Shown: positions 11,739 to 24,130 of the stretch, in pieces | Position numbering within the stretch: the stretch's first letter is position 1 | Layout: each line of letters begins with the position of its first letter | NCBI GenBank assembly: GCA_039000515.1 | Contig: JBCFYV010011164.1 | Location: 39,194,363 to 39,258,362 of the forward strand | Origin: Timema cristinae | Taxonomy: Eukaryota > Arthropoda > Insecta > Phasmatodea > Timematidae | Length of the DNA: 64,000 nt | Direction: 5' to 3' | The notes under the pieces: generated by a model | What the model was told of the DNA's origin: nothing | The model's input: only the letters and a program-made list of their open reading frames with translations | Database searches by the model: none | Made by a program: the position numbers and the translations under genes

Positions 11739-12025
11739 AACCTGCCCTGTGGTATAGTGGTCAGTGCACCTGGCTACGAATCTAGTTGTCCCGGGTTCCA
11801 TTCCCGGCTGTTACCATGAGTATGGTTCCCCGTATGAAGACCTACCCCAACTGTTACCAGGGTTTGTTTGTTGGGTCAAGTTAAGTTTAAGATCACTCCT
11901 GGTTCCACAACTCCATAATCACTATCATCACATCATTTCATTGCCGGTCGACGTGTAGATGACCTTCATAGTGTATCCTGGACAACGTTATGAGCCACCA
12001 AAGCGACTAATATTCTACATACACA
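11739..12025 (+). mobile_element. SINE-like element, family D (distinct tRNA head)
   Basis: tRNA-like head with A box TGTGGTATAGTGGTCAGTG and B box CGGGTTCCATTCCCGGC, whose flanks can form a T arm. The roughly 200-bp body is unrelated to families A, B and C and does not end in the shared AACCCGAACGGG tail. It is the only copy in the window, so the 3' boundary is approximate. It could also be a tRNA pseudogene with unrelated flank. Confidence 0.6.
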
Positions 12026-12374
12026 GGTAACCAAAATAGATAATATAATATATATCTCTCCCAGACACAGAAGCCATACGCTAAAGAAAAAAAAAGTGCT
12101 GGCTAGTCGCATATTTACGTAAATGAGAAAAAAATGATGAAAGTATAATATGGAGGAAGTGTATCCCCATTTGCACGAATTATGATAAAAATCCTCTAAT
12201 TTGCTTTAGTGTACAGTATAATATAAACACATTGTAAAATTAGAAGGATTTTAATTTAATTAAAAACTTTTATTTTTTTATTGTACGTGTGTTAAGTGTA
12301 AAAATGGGTCTCTTACTCACTGGATCTCTTTATATTTATATGTATTTTCGCTGGACATGGTTGAGCAATCAACA

Positions 12375-12520
12375 TTAATTTACGCTAGTGGGGAGGAATG
12401 AGGAAAAGGTATTTATAGGGAATATATCCGGATTAGTGTAGAGGGAGATTGAAAAACCAATTAATTAAAAACACTCGGTTTTCACGGCTGGAAATCACAC
12501 ACCAGCCACCCATCCAGGTA
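12375..12520 (-). repeat. Degenerate SINE, A/C type
   Basis: Reverse-strand body (GTGTAGAGGGAGATTGAAAA) and a mutated head (CTCGGTTTTCACGGCTGGAA) are visible; strongly diverged. Confidence 0.45.
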
Positions 12521-12744
12521 AACGACAAAAAAATTATATTGATGCTTAGTCCACACCCCTAACAAACTTTTAGTTGCTATATTACATTCATAATTATTTA
12601 CATTCTGTGAGCCATGAGATTATAACTTTTTAATACAGTTATATTAATTGAGCTTAATATGTGTAGTTGTTTAATAATGACATAGCTTTTGTATAATTTA
12701 TATAGGTTATAATTTATTTTTAAGAGTATTCCCAAAACCCACGT

Positions 12745-12898
12745 TATGGCCCGGTGGTCTTTTCTAAATGGTTTTCTACTTTCCCTGCTTGCAAATTCGT
12801 GTACATTCTCCCTCTAAAATTATATATTACTCATCCCCATTCAATTAGATAAATTAATATAACAGTATAACCGAATGGGTACTTAAAATCGTATAATA
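12745..12898 (+). repeat. SINE A/C copy lacking most of its head
   Basis: Contains TTTTCTAAATGGTTTTCTAC (body) and a degraded shared tail (AACAGTATAACCGAATGGGT). Only a short GGCCCGGTGGTC remains upstream. Confidence 0.6.
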
Positions 12899-12919
12899 TT
12901 TATATTTAATAAGTATATT

Positions 12920-15010
12920 TAAAACAGAAAGTAAGTTTGTGTGTATGTTCAGAAAAAGATAAGGCACATATAGATCATTCGGAAAATTGAAATTTCGTGG
13001 GAAGGTAGAGGGATTACCTATATAACTAGAAAAATCTATAAAGGGAAGTTTCAAAATGGCTTTCCTGGAAATGTGGGGGATATTAAAAAATTCTTTGAAG
13101 ATGGGTTTTAAACTAGAATTGGCAGACAGTTGGAGAGAAAACTCCAGAATTTCTAAGTGTGAGTTGAAGAAAATAGTTTAAAGGGGGTTCAAAATTACCA
13201 AAAGTAAATGGAAATAATTATTTATCAAAGTGTTAGAAAATTTAAATTTAGTAGACAGCTAAAGGGACAACTATAATATTTTTTAAACTTTAAATATCTA
13301 AGTGGGGCCCAAGGAAATAGAGGAGTGGAGTATAACAGAAACAAACTTTTAGGTGCGGTAATAATTTAAAATATTGAAATGAAGTAGAAGGACAACTCAA
13401 GATTAATTAATATTTCCTAAACATTAAAAATTTCTTAATGGTAGATAAAAATAAAGGGCGTGGGGAGGAGAGGTTTAAATTTTTCAAAACTAATAGAATA
13501 AATTCCTTACCACTCACTGTCAGTCTATCATAAAAATCAGAGGGAAAGTAAAGGGACTACACTAATAAATATAATTTTCTAAACATTTTAAATTTCAAAC
13601 AGGACCTTGGGCAATAGGAGAAGAGAGGATATAAATTGGAAAATATAAATGTGAGGAAAAACAATGCAAATTTGGCAAGACAATATAAGAATTCCTGAAG
13701 ATATTCAATTAATTCTTAATATTTGAAATTTAAATGTGGGATCTTAAGAACTATTGGGGTGACTGTACTCAGTATTTCCAAAACTAATACAATAAACCTA
13801 TTTTTCTGTGTGGTGGGGAACTGAAATTTCTTAAGAAGGTAGAGAGACTATTCCAAACAAACATAAATGTCTAAAAATTGTTAATTTTGTAATAGAACTC
13901 TGGGAAATGGAGGGGGAGCATCTATATTTAGAAAATAATTTAAAATTAGATAGAACATTGTAATTTGGTTAACAGGTAGGGAAAAACGCCAGATAACATA
14001 GAGAATCTTAGAATTTAAAATTTATCATGGTGTTTTAAAAAAAGAGTTTGGGTGCTTGAGGGTTCAAAAATTTTCAAAACTATAGCTACATATCAATGTA
14101 GTATAACACTGAAATTTGGCAGGGAAGTAAAGAAAGATACCACTTCAAATAACTATAAAAGTTTGACCATTTTAAAGTGGATCTCCAGAAAATATAGGGT
14201 TGGGGTTTATAATAATCTTCTAAGAATAGTATAAAACTAAAATGTGACAAAGAGGTAGAAGTTTAGCCCCAGATAGCCAAAAAAGTCTACAAAATTGAAA
14301 TTTCAACGTGGTAACTGGCCACAGGGGGAAGTTGTTGAATTGTGCTTAAAATTTCCAAAATTAATAGAAAAATTTATTTTCAGTGTGGTAGAAAACTTAA
14401 ACTCGTAAGGGAGGTAAAGGAGCCGCTCAAAATATACAGAATAATCTCAAAATGTTAAATAACCTCAAGAAAAGGGTATATAAAATTCACTTTTAAGTGT
14501 GTAGAAAATTTAAATTTTGCTAGCAGATAGAAGGACTCCTACAGGTAAAAAGAGAAAAATCGGAGAATTGACTGGGAGCAATTAGAGGGATCAAATTTTC
14601 GAATCTTATATACAAAATTTACGTCTTTGTGGCAGAGAACTGAAGCTTATCTAGTGGGTTTATGGAATATTTAAATTACCATAAGTGTCTGAACATTTCA
14701 CATTGTAAAATGTAACACCACAAGAAGAAAAAACTATTATTAAATATATAATATAAAATTTGCCTGGAACGTATAGGGAACCATCTAAATAACCAAATTA
14801 GTATTAAATATTGTATCTCCATAAGTTGGAGCTAGTAAATTGAGGGTTTTTTTAAACCCAAAACTTGAAGAATAAACTATTTATCGGTGCGGTGGAAGAT
14901 TGAAAATGAGGTGCAAACTTCAATGAAGAAAATTTTTGGATATAAAAATGAATGATAATAAAAAGGAAAGGGTTCCACTAGAAATTTCCAAAACAATAAA
15001 AAGTTAATTC
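12920..15010 (+). repeat. Degenerate tandem repeat, about 14 units, mean period about 136 bp
   Basis: A landmark of the form 'aatttgg-cagrnaggtagaggga' recurs at about 13001, 13121, 13251, 13381, 13541, 13672, 13833, 13972, 14118, 14247, 14406, 14521, 14648 and 14765. Gaps run from 115 to 161 bp and average about 136 bp. Between landmarks, further words recur in order: aaaatttccaaaactaata, and gtgtggtagaaaactgaaattt-like sequence. Units are very diverged and every frame is closed. This is best explained as an old satellite or an ancient tandem expansion. Boundaries are approximate. Confidence 0.7.
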
Positions 15011-16129
15011 TCTTTAGCTTAACAATATAAGTTCAGCTAATATTAATATTGGCAGAGCTAACGCTATTATATTAAACTAATGATTTCAGCCATTAATTTT
15101 GAATCCTGGCAGCGTGCATCGGGGTTAGTATTACAAGAGTATGATTTTTATATTTTCTTCAGGTATATACTGGTGCGTTTCCTCCTAATTAAACTCATGG
15201 CTCTTGTCAAATTAGGGGCATCTGTTAATATCCTAAACTATTCTTAACCAACAAATATTATCCTTAACTAATCTAACCTAACATATATAGATAGATATTT
15301 TCTGTTCAATTATAGTCAAGTATAATGTATTGACCTGTAGAATTATAACTATACAATAATTTAAATCCGAAAAGTACCTTACATAGTTCTCTCCCACCAA
15401 AATAGTATTTACACAAATTTACACAAATTAAACAAAATGTTAACCTATAATTGTTTCCAAAAGTGTCAAAGTATTATGAATGGTTTAGATTTAGTATTGA
15501 AAATAATGTGAGTTGGCCAGTATTGCCACTGTAGTGTACTTGAAACTACACTTCTGCGTCACTCACGCTATGACGTCAATTCTTGATAAATCCATTCTTT
15601 GCAAGAAATCAATCCCTACGTCCACTAACACTAATGACCCAACCAAGTTCCGTTCTTGTATTCAGGCCAGACACTTTCATTTAGGTTTACCAGATAAAAA
15701 AATTAAATGGAGGACAATTCATTCTGAAATAAAATAACTTAGTAACGTATTAAAATAAAACAAAATTTTAGATATAGACACACTTGTTGTGAAAGAATAT
15801 TTTAACGTCAACATTGAAATAATCTTATAGCATAGTGATGATACCATCTATCTAGGCATAAGTATCTAGTAAATTTGTTGAAATGTTCATGCCCATATTA
15901 CAACAAAATAATAAAAATTAATATTCAGAACATTTTACACTTTAGTGTTTCTCTGAATTGTACCTGCAACGGCACACGATGTGATACAGTAATTACTTCC
16001 CTTTTGACTATTTATTTTTCTAATCCAAGACATTAGAGTAATTTCATACAAATTTTAAAATTATAAAACTATATAGTCTGAAAGCCCAAAATTTGTCAGT
16101 CTGAATTGCCTTGTCTCTTATTAAAAATA
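15011..16129. other. No recognised gene
   Basis: A 74-codon frame at 15513-15737 has fairly ordinary amino-acid composition but no motif I recognise. The rest is AT-rich. Confidence 0.45.
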
Positions 16130-16770
16130 TGTTGTCCATTGTGCACGGATCACCAAGCTCTCTCTCTGCAGAACAGAAGATGCTGAGGGTTTCTAATCTC
16201 ACCACATTCACAACGATCTTATCCAGATATGTAGCCCCACTTTACTAAAAAAAAATTCATTGCATCTCGAGACTCCAGTTCTGAGCCTGTTAATATTACA
16301 CTAGGAAGATGGTAACCATCAGCAGGATCCTCCTTGGCGTACTCCCAGCATCCGCATATGTTTAGTTGCATCATAGTTCTTTCCACTGGATTTCAGGTAA
16401 TGACGTAGTTGGTTGTGTGGTCTGCATGAATCTCTCTCTTGACTTCAGCCGTGAGAAATTAAACTCGCACACAAACATGAGATGTCCAGGGTTTGATACT
16501 TGTTTCTTCCATTTAACTTCATTCACTGTTTATCATCTGATATCTGAGGGTTCTTTGCCCATAGGATGGTAGGTTGTTTTGACAGGAGTTGGTCCAAGGC
16601 AGCCTGTCCCTAAACGAACAGTCTCGTTTATAGCTATATTAACTGATTTAGCTTGGCTGGAGTACCGCCAGACTGGCACTAGATATTCTGCAGAGAAGAA
16701 GCACAGAGTGTAGCATCGGATGTTTTATGATAGACACGAAACAAACATAAATAGTCAAGACTTACCCCGT
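16130..16770 (-). pseudogene. LINE (non-LTR retrotransposon) ORF2 3' relic
   Basis: Reverse-strand translation shows two blocks typical of the region after the reverse transcriptase in an arthropod non-LTR family. The first is AEYLVPVWRYSSQAKSVNI with TGCLGPTPV (about 16699-16577). The second is LRTGVSRCNEF with a KWGYI-like segment, near 16296-16215, then a CGEIET-like cysteine segment. In family members these precede the end of ORF2. The reverse transcriptase and endonuclease domains are absent and several frame breaks are present. It abuts the decayed ORF upstream. Confidence 0.65.
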
Positions 16771-16779
16771 TTAATTGTT

Positions 16780-19720
16780 GACTGGGGCTGCGTGGAAGAA
16801 CGACACAAAACCACCTAACGCACCTTCACTGAACCGGGAAAATTGTATACTGTTTGTGAAGACTGAATTGCAAGTTCAAGCCAAGCCTTGGATTGAGTGG
16901 ACTTACGCAGTAAAGAGATCCCTTCGAGAAGATTCCCGAACGCCCACGGACTCTCCAGAAGCAAAACAACAGTCAAAGCATGAAACGTAAGCAATTCAGA
17001 GAATTTGTCACTTTAAAGTGAATCTTATTTTACTGTAGCATTGATGTAGCGCGAATGTTTCCCGGAGCCATACATTACGCACAATCACATCCCAAATGTT
17101 TGCATTACTGACAGCAAGCACAATACATCTGAGTCAACAATACAAACTTGTATATTCTTATAGCCACCTACAATACCATCTGCTGCATATAAAATATTCT
17201 TGTGTAGGCCTCCTCTTGATTATCATGGTGCTATTCAATACAAATTTGCAGGTTGTGAGCAAACAGCGCTGTCTCCCTGGGTGATGACCACTTTCCCTAG
17301 ATTCCCATTACCACTTAACAAGTGGCTCAATAAAGTAACTGTTTTGTTTTCATTAAATTTGAGAAAATCACGCAAGTTTTTAGGCACTATTCTCTCTGCA
17401 TCAACTTTTCTTTGAAGATCTTTCCCTCTCTTTTCACGGAATCATTACTTCAAGCTATCTGTTTTATAGATGTCAAACACGATGTTAACACGTTTCACCT
17501 GTCCCTTAATTGTATTTTAATTATTTTTATGAATTTTTCTGTATGGTCAGCCAATAAAAAAATCTGTAATTTCTGGCTTAAGGAAGTGAAAAATGGCTAC
17601 GCCATTAATAATGATCATATTGACATAAAGTTCAGCTTGATGTGACCCATCATCATGATCACATTCAGTGCAGTAAATAAGTTTTTCCAGAAAGGGTACT
17701 ATGCATGATTTGCCTCAATATCTATTACTTCCATTGCACTCTGCTAAAACTGAAGGAAATGGTTGATGTTCATGACTAAAAAAACTGCTAAAGGTCACCA
17801 TCTGGTACTTGACAGCCTATGTACATTCTTAAGAAAAGACTGCGGGCTTGTCTAATCGTAAAAATCTTCTGGATGGTTTTATATTTTTACTTCTTTGGTG
17901 AACTTAAAAGTGATAGTTTATTCTTTGTCAGTGTTTTATCTACACTAACCTACCATTTTACCAGGGAATCTGTAAAAAAATTATTGCTTTTATCTCTGCC
18001 AAGGGCCTTCATTATTATATACGACTCTATCAGACTTATATCAGCAATCACACGTGAATGAAGCTTAACTAGTTATTGTGTCCTTCCACAAAATGGTCAC
18101 CCATTTCTTTTTTAGCTTCTACTAGACTTATAACATTATTTACAAATCTGACTGAAATGATGACACATGGAGCGTTAGATCTGAAAATCTGATAGGCATA
18201 TCTGATGCAAGAATTTCTCAACTAATCTTGACACTTTTGGCCCCAAGACCATCCACCTACGAAATGCCTCAACATTCTCAGTCAATCCTATTGCTCCTCA
18301 ATCACCCTTTACAAGAACATTATTGTTTTCATGTGCTTAATCAATAGGGATAAAGAAAAAGGACCTTCCAGTTTTAATGCTGATGATAGGCTGAGATATC
18401 TATCATAGGAAACACTAAGTCCTACTGCAAACACAACATCAACTAAGCATTTTTATATTGTGAAAGAGTGCACAAGACAGCTAATAAAAAGAGGTAACGG
18501 TGTATTACTATTTTGCTGTGAGGTATTCCTGCTTTCTTTAAAACCATTGAAAGATAAACGCTGTGAAAGAGAGAGAGAGAGTATCTTGTGATGTGTAGTC
18601 TTCTTTGTTTGCAATGCTAGGGTCATAAAATATCATGCCAACAAGAGTCAGCAACGTCGTAAAAAAATAGCGTGATAGCAATTTTCCCCAATTTACCTGC
18701 GAATTTGATTTTAGAATGTTTCTAAACATCTCTGTCTACAATATTACCAGCATAGGATAAAATTATGGCATCTGAATCAGAATCATAAGAATAAGCTTTC
18801 TTGAAACTCGCTCCTATATAATTGTTTCTCACAAGTAAGACTTCTCGACCAGAAGCTCTGGGAAATAGATAAGTATTCTCTCTTTTAGCCAGGTTGAGTT
18901 CATTGTACTACAGTCCTCCTTCCTAGTTGTTCAATTCTATGACAGTAAAGTTTATTGAGCTGGTTTAGCTGTAGGGTGGAGAGATTTCATCATCAAGTAT
19001 ATTTTCTATTTAGGCTAGTAGCTTTGCAAATGCATTCTTATCGAAGGTATAAATATATTATTTTTTACCTGTCTCTAATTTTAAATCTCTCTCATGATTG
19101 TATAGTGGTACAGACACTTTGCATAGTACTACTTCTGAGCAAACATATCACCTGACTGAGTTTAGCAATTAAATTGTGATCTTGAAGGGTAGAAGTACAT
19201 GATCTTACTCGCTATGTGGAGTGGTCTTGACGTTCGGACAGACTGTGTGTTTTCATACACAATTTGGTCACAAAAGAAGCATAATGTCCCTTGAATGTTT
19301 GGAAGTGAGTATTTCGATCTGGTATTTCTCTCATATGATGTTAACCCCTCTGACTTATAATCTTCAGCTGCATGCTTTTCCTTGTTTTTCCTTTCAATTT
19401 CCCTGTACAGCTGAGTTTTATTAAACTTAAAGCTGCAGCTTTTATGAAATTATACCTTTCTATACACAAACATTTGTTTTAGTCCATTTCCTTCATGTAA
19501 TCTTCTTATTTTGGTCCCACGAGGAAGAGACTTTATTTCTTCAAAATTCATGATATTTTCTGCTATTGTTGAAAAGCCAGATGCCTCATTTGGAGAATTA
19601 CCAGAAAAATCCCTAGAGTGGTCAGCTTTTCCTTTGTCACTTCCTGACAAACAAGACAAAGATTCCAGTTTGTGGTTTCATCAGGTGGCTTGGAAACATC
19701 TATTTCATCTATGAACATGG
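16780..19720 (-). pseudogene. Relic of a long uncharacterised ORF family common in arthropod and cnidarian genomes
   Basis: No frame is intact, but colinear blocks on the minus strand match, from memory, a roughly 1,000-residue or longer uncharacterised protein family. In order: CLVCQEVTKEKLT (about 19680-19640); STIAENIMNFEEI and LHEGNGL (19590-19485); AKLS-SGDMFAQ (about 19170-19130, one break); GLTENVEAFRRWM in broken frame (18290-18241); FLRMYIGCQVPDGDL (about 17850-17790); INGVAIFHFLKPE (about 17610-17570); and IVDSDVLCLLSVMQTF (about 17147-17090). Stops and frameshifts lie between blocks. CxxC pairs near the start may be zinc ligands. I know no established function. The multicopy distribution I recall suggests a mobile or selfish origin, which is inference. 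The C-terminal end fades near the adjoining LINE relic. Confidence 0.6.
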
Positions 19721-19739
19721 AATTTCACTTTATTCGTAC

Positions 19740-21361
19740 TTAAATTTATTCCTGAGACAAAAAAAAAGTTGGACAGTAAAGAAATATTGCACTTAAATAA
19801 CTCAAAACAATCAATAGAAAAAAATAATCTGATTTAAATTAATTCTCTGTATGTATTAATTTGCCATGCATGATTACTGACCACAGCCAAGCAAACAAAA
19901 ATTTAAAAATATCCCAAATTTGAGAAAAAGTGAAGTTATATAATTGTAAATACAAGTAATTGTTGTTTTCTATGTGTTTAGTGACCACTTTTGAAAATGG
20001 CTTCCATCGCTGTCATGTCATTTAATAGTGAAAACAAGCAAGATAAGCTTTCTAACTTTCAGGATAAACGAAGGGTACATCACATAGAATTGTGCAACAA
20101 GCCAAGTACTCGGAAGATGCCTGGTTTGTTTTTAACAGTGGAGGTCAGCTGAGAGAGCTGTAGAATAAATATGATAATCTTATGTCGCTGTTGACTACTT
20201 TAGATTGCATTTTAACATTCTGTGAGTGGGGCTGTTGCATTACCACAAAGCCGTATTTTTTTTTTTTGCATTTTTTTCTTATTAAAGTAATTAGGTCAGT
20301 TTCCCAACAAGTATTCCTCAATTAGTTCCTGCTGCATAGTATGATGTCATCTAACATTAAAAAAAAGTTTATTTTTGGAGACACGGGAGTTTTGACTAGC
20401 CATGCAAGAATGTAGTGAATACGCAATGTCGCCAAATCGTAGGTCTGGCTAATTACTATCTTATGTTTAAAATAAAATAATAGCGTAATAATTTGAAAAA
20501 GTTACCAGTAGTTTTGTAATACAGTAAAATATAAAATAAAACCTCAAAATATTTTGCTATAAAAAAAATAACCTATGTTTTGTAACAGCTTAGCATTATT
20601 GTTATTTTGGTTACTTTTAGTAAAATTTAGAAAGATAGAACACACAAATATTAATTTATTGCTTCAATAGTAATATAATGTATTAAAGTATGCGTTTTTT
20701 TATTATCATTTAGAACATTGTAGAATGTTGCAAAAATTATAATGGCACCAGACGTCACGTTATAATTCTAGCTCCAGTCCCTCAAGGTTATCCTCTTCTA
20801 AGAGGTTATTGTGTCAATCAGATTATAACAAAATGTAGGATATAGTAGGATTTTGTTAGAAGGGAAAGTATTTGACAGTTTCAAAAAGTCATTAAAATTA
20901 CTTTAATATATTCGTATCTAAACTCATGTCAATTTTGATATATTGTGGACCGCCAAATATAAGTTATGTTTGTATTTTCTTGTTGGTTATTTCTACCAGA
21001 ATCTTACAATATATCCACCAAGCTGGTGCAAGAGAGAGAGAGAGAGTACTCAGTTAAAGCCCTTTATTTCCCGGTTATATTTATTAAAACGAATACGACC
21101 AGTCGTCAAAGTGAGTGAGTATTGAACTTGTAAGGCAATGGGGTTTCAAACAAAGCTCATCCACTCAAGATCCCGTGATAAGGTCAAACAAGCTGACAGT
21201 TCTTGATTAAAGAGTTCCATACACAAATGACAACCCCATTCCTTTCCTATGATTAATGAAGACTTAATGTTGGGGAGCTACAATTACGTCGGTTAGGCCT
21301 AGAAGAAAAACGAAACAACCTAAGGAACGTTGCCTATTGGGTATAGTTTTCGGTTTCTATA
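19740..21361. other. No recognised gene
   Basis: AT-rich with poly-T runs (20260-20278) and a short GA microsatellite (21030-21046). No protein or RNA gene is recognisable. Confidence 0.5.
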
Positions 21362-21665
21362 TTTTTATTCTATTTGAGGTATTTAACGTGCACGTTTTGA
21401 ACCAATTGATTATATCAGCACACTAGAATTTCTATGAGTGCTAGTAAAAGAGGCTAACAATTTTTCCGGTAAAGGTATTTTTAACATACCACAATCAACA
21501 TGGGACTGACGGCTTTACTTCCACTTCGAAGGATGTTGTGCTACGGAATTTTATTGTTTAATAAAAACCCATTAACCCCAACTTGATTTTAACCTACAAA
21601 TTTTGAATCCTGAGGCAAACTTTTACCCTGAGGCTACTGAGGTAGACTTGGTTTTTATAATTCTG
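21362..21665 (-). mobile_element. SINE-like element, family E, copy 1
   Basis: Homologous to 42840-43140: both share GTATTTAACGTGCAC, TTTCTATGAGTG/TTTCTATGAATG, AAAGGTATTTT, GACGGCTTTACTTCC and GTTGTGC-ACGGA in the same order. The end near 21640 corresponds to the tRNA-like head of copy 2. Diverged from copy 2 throughout, so an old family. Confidence 0.65.
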
Positions 21666-21954
21666 TTATATTATTTCTTTAATAAAACGTGTCTTCCAAT
21701 AGCAATATTTGTCTCGATTGACGTATTTTACTTTATTACAAAATATTGTATTGGAACTTTTTCGTCTTCGCTTTGCTAGGCTAGTCAGGGAGATCTCAGC
21801 ATGTGAATGATTCACAGTCTAATCTGTCATAAGAAGGGCCTTACCCGACAGATTGAAATTAGTTACATCTACTTTAACGTATTCATACATCAAATCCTAT
21901 GATTCACAGCTGTTAGTATCTACCTTTAAAATAAAATAAATAAAAAGTTATTTA

Positions 21955-22165
21955 CCACCACGTCTTACCACCTATTGGGCTGATGGGCTTGGAATTAGGA
22001 ATGTTCAATTTAAAGGAATATTATCGCATGTGCGTCGAGAAAGAGTGAGAGACCACCTTCAGTACACCCGACCGGGGGAGAAGAAAAATCTCCCCATTAT
22101 TGGCGGTATAGTCCATTGCGAGAGTGGTGCCCTAGGCCATGCGGCCATCAAAGCTGGTAATTTTA
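21955..22165 (-). mobile_element. SINE family C
   Basis: Reverse-strand copy: tail complement CACGTCTTACCACCTATTGGG, here in mutated form (21959-21979); body; then the head complement GGTGCCCTAGGCCATGCGGCC at 22126-22146. The 3' end is shortened and there are small losses in the middle. Confidence 0.65.
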
Positions 22166-22900
22166 AAATACTTAAATGATATCGATTTTGATTACCAAAC
22201 TATATGTTTGTACAGTATTTTCTAAAATACCTTTCATACGAAAATCGGACTATATCAAGACTTGGTATCGATGCGTGATACGCTTTATTTGCGAATCTAT
22301 ACTTCAGATTATAATCCGGTCACTTAGATACTTTGGTTCAAATCTCAGTGGGATAAAGGATATATTCCTTATCTGGCGTGTGAGCAGCTGATGTGTGAGT
22401 TACACCTATCATGTGGTGTGACCCCATATACTAATAAACCATTTCATGTTAAATTACTAAAAACATAAGACGAGAGAATTTCTAAACTTTGATCATTGAG
22501 CTACTTCTAATAGAGTATTTAGCATATAATAAAACTAATTGATAATCCAAAATTCATAGGAAGAGCCTTTTAGAAAATAAAAACTTTTCTATAGACAAAA
22601 TTAAAAAGTCACTTTACCCTATTGGTAAAGTTATTTTATTGGTATTTGTAATATCTATCAAAATTGACATCTGCATATTACAGTACTTGATATATGAAAA
22701 CTTTAAATATGATATAGTTACTTTTATAGCTATCAGATAAGTCCCTTTCTATAATAATTAGACTCAATTTAGCATAGATATATAGCAACCCATGTGTTAC
22801 TTTTTAGTACTAAAATACTAAGCCATAATGCTTAGATATTGACTACTTGTTTAGAAGAAGTCTGAGGTGTTAGTCTAATCCTGTTTGAACTGCCAACGAC
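22166..22900. other. No recognised gene
   Basis: The only repeat-like scrap is GGTTCAAATCTCAGTGGGAT (22333-22352), which resembles a SINE head end. Otherwise unrecognised AT-rich DNA. Confidence 0.45.
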
Positions 22901-23080
22901 TGTAATATCAAGTTTCAGATCCCAGGCATTTGTAGTTGGGTAGATTTCCATGGATTTTATACCAATCTCCTTCCAGGAAAATGCAGGTATACATCCTGAT
23001 AAATAGTAATATATTCTTCTCATACCTTGCCAATTAGTGTAAATATACGAATATACCGGCTGATAGTAAGACGAATAAAA
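22900..23080 (+). repeat. Degenerate SINE, A/C type
   Basis: Body-like and tail-like words (CCAATTAGTGTAAATATACG, CCGGCTGATAGTAAGACG) are in the right order; strongly mutated. Confidence 0.45.
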
Positions 23081-23124
23081 TGTGTAGCAGTTTAAACCTG
23101 TATTTAAACTTTAAATATCATCGT

Positions 23125-23275
23125 CAACACTAACAGTAATTTCACACTCCCTCCATAAATGCGGATACACGTCCTGTAAAATCCTCCAAAATCAACCTTA
23201 CTCATTGCTAGCTCGTTAGTGAAATTAGTATGTATGTGAGTATAGCCCTAAAGGCTATTGAGATGCGGGGACAAA
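23125..23275 (+). repeat. Degenerate SINE, A/C type, 5' truncated
   Basis: Contains CACACTCCCTCCATAAATGC from the body and CGTTAGTGAAATTAGTATG from the pre-tail region, ending in a mutated tail near GAGATGCGGGG. Confidence 0.55.
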
Positions 23276-23761
23276 AATAAACAACTACCTGGAGTCGAAT
23301 CATGGTCTTTGTAGCTTGTGGTTTGCCACTTCACCACGGGGACGGACTGATTCCAGGTGGGAACCAAACAGATTCCACTCATTTGTTAATAATTCATTGC
23401 TTTATTTTTGCATCCCATAAGAGGGATAGCGTCGCTTATACTGTTATACTGTGTAATGGATATTCGACCAGTCGATGTCACCTGCATTATGTAACATGTA
23501 TTAATGACTCGGTTGCCAGGCTAATGGTCTGTAATGTCGACTGCAACTTTACTGGAAACTAAAAGTTTCTGGGTCGTGCGTTTAAGCACTCAATGGCTCT
23601 CTACTTCTCCTACAGTAATATTAATCACTGTTTAGAAAGTAGCTTTGTTTTGCCTGATAAAGCCTTTCTGGAATCGATGGGACACTAATACTACATCACA
23701 TGAAGTTATAATCAGGAATATTTACATGATCGACAAACTGATTGTATACACTTGCGACCAA

Positions 23762-24130
23762 GGTTTTGGCCTGTTGGCTCACACGATTTGCTCTAAAGAG
23801 GGAGGCTTGGGTTCGATATTATTAATATTATTGTTTAGCACCGCGTCTTACTACCCGTTTGGGTTATACGCACTTACGCTAATGTGTAATGGTAGGGTGA
23901 TTGTGAGATGAAAAATGAAGGACCTACAGTTTAACGTGGAATCCGAACCACGGTGGAGGCCTGGCATTCCCCACATTCACAAGATGTCTTGTCAGAGGTG
24001 AAGGAAGGGTTTGGTAATCAGATAAATCTGTGCCGGGACCGAGGATTGAACCCCGGCCGCCAGCACAGAAGTCTGACACCTTACCCCTAGACCGCCAGGT
24101 CACCAGGGTTCGATATCAATCCGAGCCTTT
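23762..24130 (+). other. tRNA-like sequence split by a family B SINE
   Basis: Host sequence around the B insertion reads as a tRNA-like unit. It has an A-box-like TTGGCCTGTTGGCTCACACG (23767-23786) and, once the duplicated 11 bp is counted once, a B-box-like GGGTTCGATATCAATCC spanning the break. It is probably the head of another old SINE. Its body was not recognised downstream. Confidence 0.45.
23820..24105 (-). mobile_element. SINE family B, reverse orientation, 11-bp TSD
   Basis: Tail complement at 23820-23836, then AGCACCGCGTCTTACTACCC and the full B body, ending at the head complement CCAGGTCACC (24095-24104). TSD GGGTTCGATAT lies at 23809-23819 and 24106-24116. The sequence is close to the other B copies. 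A 88-codon plus-strand frame here is a SINE shadow. Confidence 0.9.

Noticed and set aside
23645..23911. 88-codon plus-strand frame ending in [13 protein letters not shown]
   Set aside because: The ending comes from the reverse-oriented B SINE; the rest has no motif.
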